Assembly: GCF_023838525.1 (NCBI RefSeq)
Contig: NZ_JAHUQD010000011.1
Span: forward strand, 1 to 64,000
DNA length: 64,000 nucleotides
DNA from: Caldicoprobacter algeriensis
GTDB taxonomy: Bacteria; Bacillota; Clostridia; Caldicoprobacterales; Caldicoprobacteraceae
Direction of reading: 5' to 3'
Both the position numbers and the translations under genes were made by a program. How positions within the stretch are numbered: the stretch's first letter is position 1; each line of letters starts with the position of its first letter. Of this stretch, positions 61,944 through 64,000 are shown one piece after another. The notes under the pieces were generated by a model, which saw only the letters and a program-made list of their open reading frames with translations, was not told the DNA's origin and ran no database searches.

Positions 61944-61979
61944 CGTTTTCGAAAATTAAAAATGCTCTGGAGGTGCTAT

Positions 61980-62663
61980 ATGGAGATACTACGGGTTGAA
62001 AATCTCACAAAGGTATACGGCAAGGGGGAGACGGCGGTCACCGCTCTGGACAACGTCTCCTTTTCGGTGGAGAAGGGCGAGTTTGTGGCCATTGTCGGGC
62101 CGTCAGGGTCGGGCAAGTCGACGCTGCTGCACATACTGGGCGGTGTGGATTTTCCCACCTCGGGCAAGGTATACATTGACGGCACCGACATCTACAGCCT
62201 GGACAGGTCAAGGCTTGCCATTTTCAGGCGCAGGCAGATCGGCTTGATCTATCAGTTCTACAATCTGATTCCCGTGCTCGATGTGGAGGAAAACATAATG
62301 CTGCCTCTGCTGCTCGACGGCAGGAAGGAAGATAAGGCACGCTTGAATGAGCTGCTTACCACTCTGGGTCTTAAGGACAGGGCAAAGCATTTGCCAAACC
62401 AGCTGTCGGGCGGGCAGCAGCAGAGGGTGGCCATAGGCCGCGCTCTCATAACCAATCCCGCTTTGATACTGGCGGATGAGCCTACCGGCAACCTGGACAG
62501 CAAAAACAGCGCCGAAATCATCGAACTGCTCAAGCTGTACAATCAGAAGTACAACCAGACCCTCATAATCGTCACTCATGACGAGAGGATTGCGCTGCAG
62601 GCAAGCCGCATCATCAGCCTCGAGGATGGCAGGATCGTAAGTGATGAGGTGATCAGGCCATGA
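61980..62663 (+). CDS. ABC transporter ATP-binding protein (BceA type)
   Basis: A 227-residue ATPase of the MacB/BceA (FtsE-like) family: Walker [10 protein letters not shown] (40-48), Q-loop [19 protein letters not shown], signature [15 protein letters not shown], Walker [14 protein letters not shown] and H-loop VTHDE. With the next gene it forms a transporter involved in resistance to antimicrobial peptides. ATG 61980 follows TGGAGGTG; its stop overlaps the permease start (ATGA). Confidence 0.92.
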   Translation: MEILRVENLTKVYGKGETAVTALDNVSFSVEKGEFVAIVGPSGSGKSTLLHILGGVDFPTSGKVYIDGTDIYSLDRSRLAIFRRRQIGLIYQFYNLIPVLDVEENIMLPLLLDGRKEDKARLNELLTTLGLKDRAKHLPNQLSGGQQQRVAIGRALITNPALILADEPTGNLDSKNSAEIIELLKLYNQKYNQTLIIVTHDERIALQASRIISLEDGRIVSDEVIRP

Positions 62664-64000
62664 ACGTCATGAACAGGGTTACGCTGGCAACGCTGAAGAG
62701 GAGCAAAACCCGCACCATCGTCACCATCATCGGCATCATTCTGTCCACTGCCATGATAGCTGCCGTGACCACTTTTATATCCAGCTTTCAAAATTTCCTG
62801 ATTAACTATACAAAGGCCGATACGGGAGACTGGCACGCAGTTCTTTACGACGCTGACCTTGATACAATTGAGAGCATTAGCCAAAACCGGGAGGTACAGG
62901 AGGTTGCTGTAACCAAAGGGATAGGCTATGCGCTGCTCGAGGGCGGTTTGAACGAGTATAAGCCCTATCTGTATGTGCTTGGGTTTGATGAAAAGGCATT
63001 TGAGATGCTGTCTATATATTTAAAAAGCGGCAGGCTTCCACAGAATGAAAACGAGGTTGTCGTGCCCTATCACGTATTCACCAACGGCGGCGTGCAGTAT
63101 AAGGTAGGCGATACCATTGAGCTCGACATTGGCTACCGGGTTTTAGACGATGGTACCGTCCTGGGGCAGAAGGATTATTACAGGCATGAGGAGGACGGCG
63201 CATCGGAGAAGCTGGTGGTCACAGGTACCAGGACGTATAAGGTGGTGGGGATATGTGAAAGGCCGTCCTTTGCAATAGAGGAGTTCTCTGCACCAGGATA
63301 TACCCTTATCACCGTCCTTGATAAAGATAAGCTGGGGGAGAATGACACGGCCGATGTGTATATAAAGCTTAAGAATCCCCGAAGGGTATACGACATATAT
63401 GACAACCTTGGCATGGATAAGCTGCAGTACAAAGATTATGAATACAATGACGACTTGCTCAGGTTTATGGGCATAAGTCAGAACGACAATTTTATGGCTG
63501 TTTTGTACAGCCTTGCGGCCATACTGATTGCCCTGATCATGGCCGGCTCGGTGTCGTTCATCTACAACTCGTTTTCCATTTCGGTCAGCGAGCGCAAGAA
63601 GTACTTTGGCCTGCTATCCAGCATCGGCGCTACGGCTCAGCAGCTTAGGCATTCGGTGTTTTTTGAGGCCATTGTGTTGGCAGCTATAGGCATACCCGTA
63701 GGTGTATTATCGGGCATCGCCGGCATAGGCGTTACGCTGCATTTCTTGAAGGATATGTTCGCCAGCATCATGGCTCTGGGTGACCGTGTATCTATGACGC
63801 TGTCGGTGTCCATCCCCTCCGTGATAGCGGCGGTGATTTTGGCTCTGGTTACCATACTGATATCGGCCTATATACCGGCATGGCGCAGCGGAAAGATATC
63901 GCCAATTGATGCCATCAGGCAGACGACTGACATCAAGCTCACTGCGCGGCAGGTCAGGACATGGCGCTTGACACGCAAGCTGTTCGGCATGGAAGGAGAT
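62660..64000 (+). CDS. ABC transporter permease (FtsX/BceB-like), cut by window end
   Basis: At least 447 residues are present; the gene runs off the window. An N-terminal transmembrane helix (TIVTIIGIILSTAMIAAVTT) is followed by a large extracellular domain of about 210 residues (to about 270), then a group of three helices of the FtsX domain ending in YIPAWRSGKISPIDAIRQ. Whether it has the ten-helix BceB or four-helix MacB-like layout cannot be decided without the rest. ATG 62660 overlaps the ATPase stop codon by 4 nt. Confidence 0.88.
   Translation, partial: MNVMNRVTLATLKRSKTRTIVTIIGIILSTAMIAAVTTFISSFQNFLINYTKADTGDWHAVLYDADLDTIESISQNREVQEVAVTKGIGYALLEGGLNEYKPYLYVLGFDEKAFEMLSIYLKSGRLPQNENEVVVPYHVFTNGGVQYKVGDTIELDIGYRVLDDGTVLGQKDYYRHEEDGASEKLVVTGTRTYKVVGICERPSFAIEEFSAPGYTLITVLDKDKLGENDTADVYIKLKNPRRVYDIYDNLGMDKLQYKDYEYNDDLLRFMGISQNDNFMAVLYSLAAILIALIMAGSVSFIYNSFSISVSERKKYFGLLSSIGATAQQLRHSVFFEAIVLAAIGIPVGVLSGIAGIGVTLHFLKDMFASIMALGDRVSMTLSVSIPSVIAAVILALVTILISAYIPAWRSGKISPIDAIRQTTDIKLTARQVRTWRLTRKLFGMEGD

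Overview
The window looks like a chromosomal piece of an anaerobic, endospore-forming Firmicute of the class Clostridia, probably a (moderate) thermophile. The sporulation genes (spoIVA, a SpoIIP-type amidase, a YhcN/YlaJ-type lipoprotein), the six-gene Rnf complex, the hybrid-cluster protein, many radical-SAM and Fe-S proteins and strong Shine-Dalgarno sites point to an anaerobic spore former. A branched-chain polyamine synthase (bpsA) and heavy use of AGG (Arg) and ATA (Ile) codons suggest growth at raised temperature. A Mahella- or Caldicoprobacter-like organism would fit, but that is a guess.

Layout. 1-5.5 kb is AT-rich and decayed: an orphan promoter with twin palindromic operators, a broken IS21 istA, a GH116 glycosidase, a shortened MNT nucleotidyltransferase, a shortened hypothetical gene and a radical SAM enzyme. 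5.6-9.7 kb holds tRNA-Leu(GAG), a D-Ala-D-Ala carboxypeptidase, an acetyltransferase, a peptidoglycan-binding exported protein and a split TauE/SafE permease pair. 10-15.7 kb is rnfC-D-G-E-A-B. 16-19 kb has a polyol/hexuronate dehydrogenase and the wreck of a sugar operon (lacI-nagB-Gfo/Idh). 19.4-28.5 kb carries an orphan DNA methyltransferase, an EndoIII-like glycosylase, LysE, an SGNH esterase, methionine salvage (mtnP, mtnA), a spore lipoprotein, a hydrolase and mgtC.

28.7-34 kb has hcp with its ferredoxin partner (minus strand) and a divergent Crp/Fnr regulator, then a MocR/PdxR regulator divergent from pdxS. 35-38.8 kb holds bpsA behind an attenuator, yjbQ, a pseudouridine synthase and a lone pyruvate-kinase C-domain protein. 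38.9-40.2 kb is a fluoride-riboswitch operon with two crcB genes. 40.3-49.5 kb is a housekeeping/sporulation run: DUF1614, spoIIP-like, two DUF3189 genes, DUF512 radical SAM, der, plsY, gpsA, spoIVA. 49.6-57.1 kb: acyl-CoA synthetase, XRE-cupin regulator, yfmF-yfmH peptidases, lgt, thiamine-binding protein and a YvlD-like membrane protein. 57.2-58.3 kb is an antitoxin fragment and eight minus-strand tRNAs. The right end has an rRNA methyltransferase and a two-component system next to a BceAB-type ABC transporter, cut by the window end.

The most interesting signal is a ~70-nt sequence present twice, in the same orientation and 52-53 nt before a start codon: once inside the rnf operon (before rnfD) and once before mgtC. 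The two copies match at 57 of 61 positions outside one variable linker. Each can form three crossing (pseudoknot-type) helices, and all substitutions within the helices keep pairing. This looks like a cis-regulatory RNA, possibly an ion-responsive one. Other candidate regulatory RNAs are the bpsA attenuator with two near-identical competing strands and a 280-nt structured leader before mtnP.
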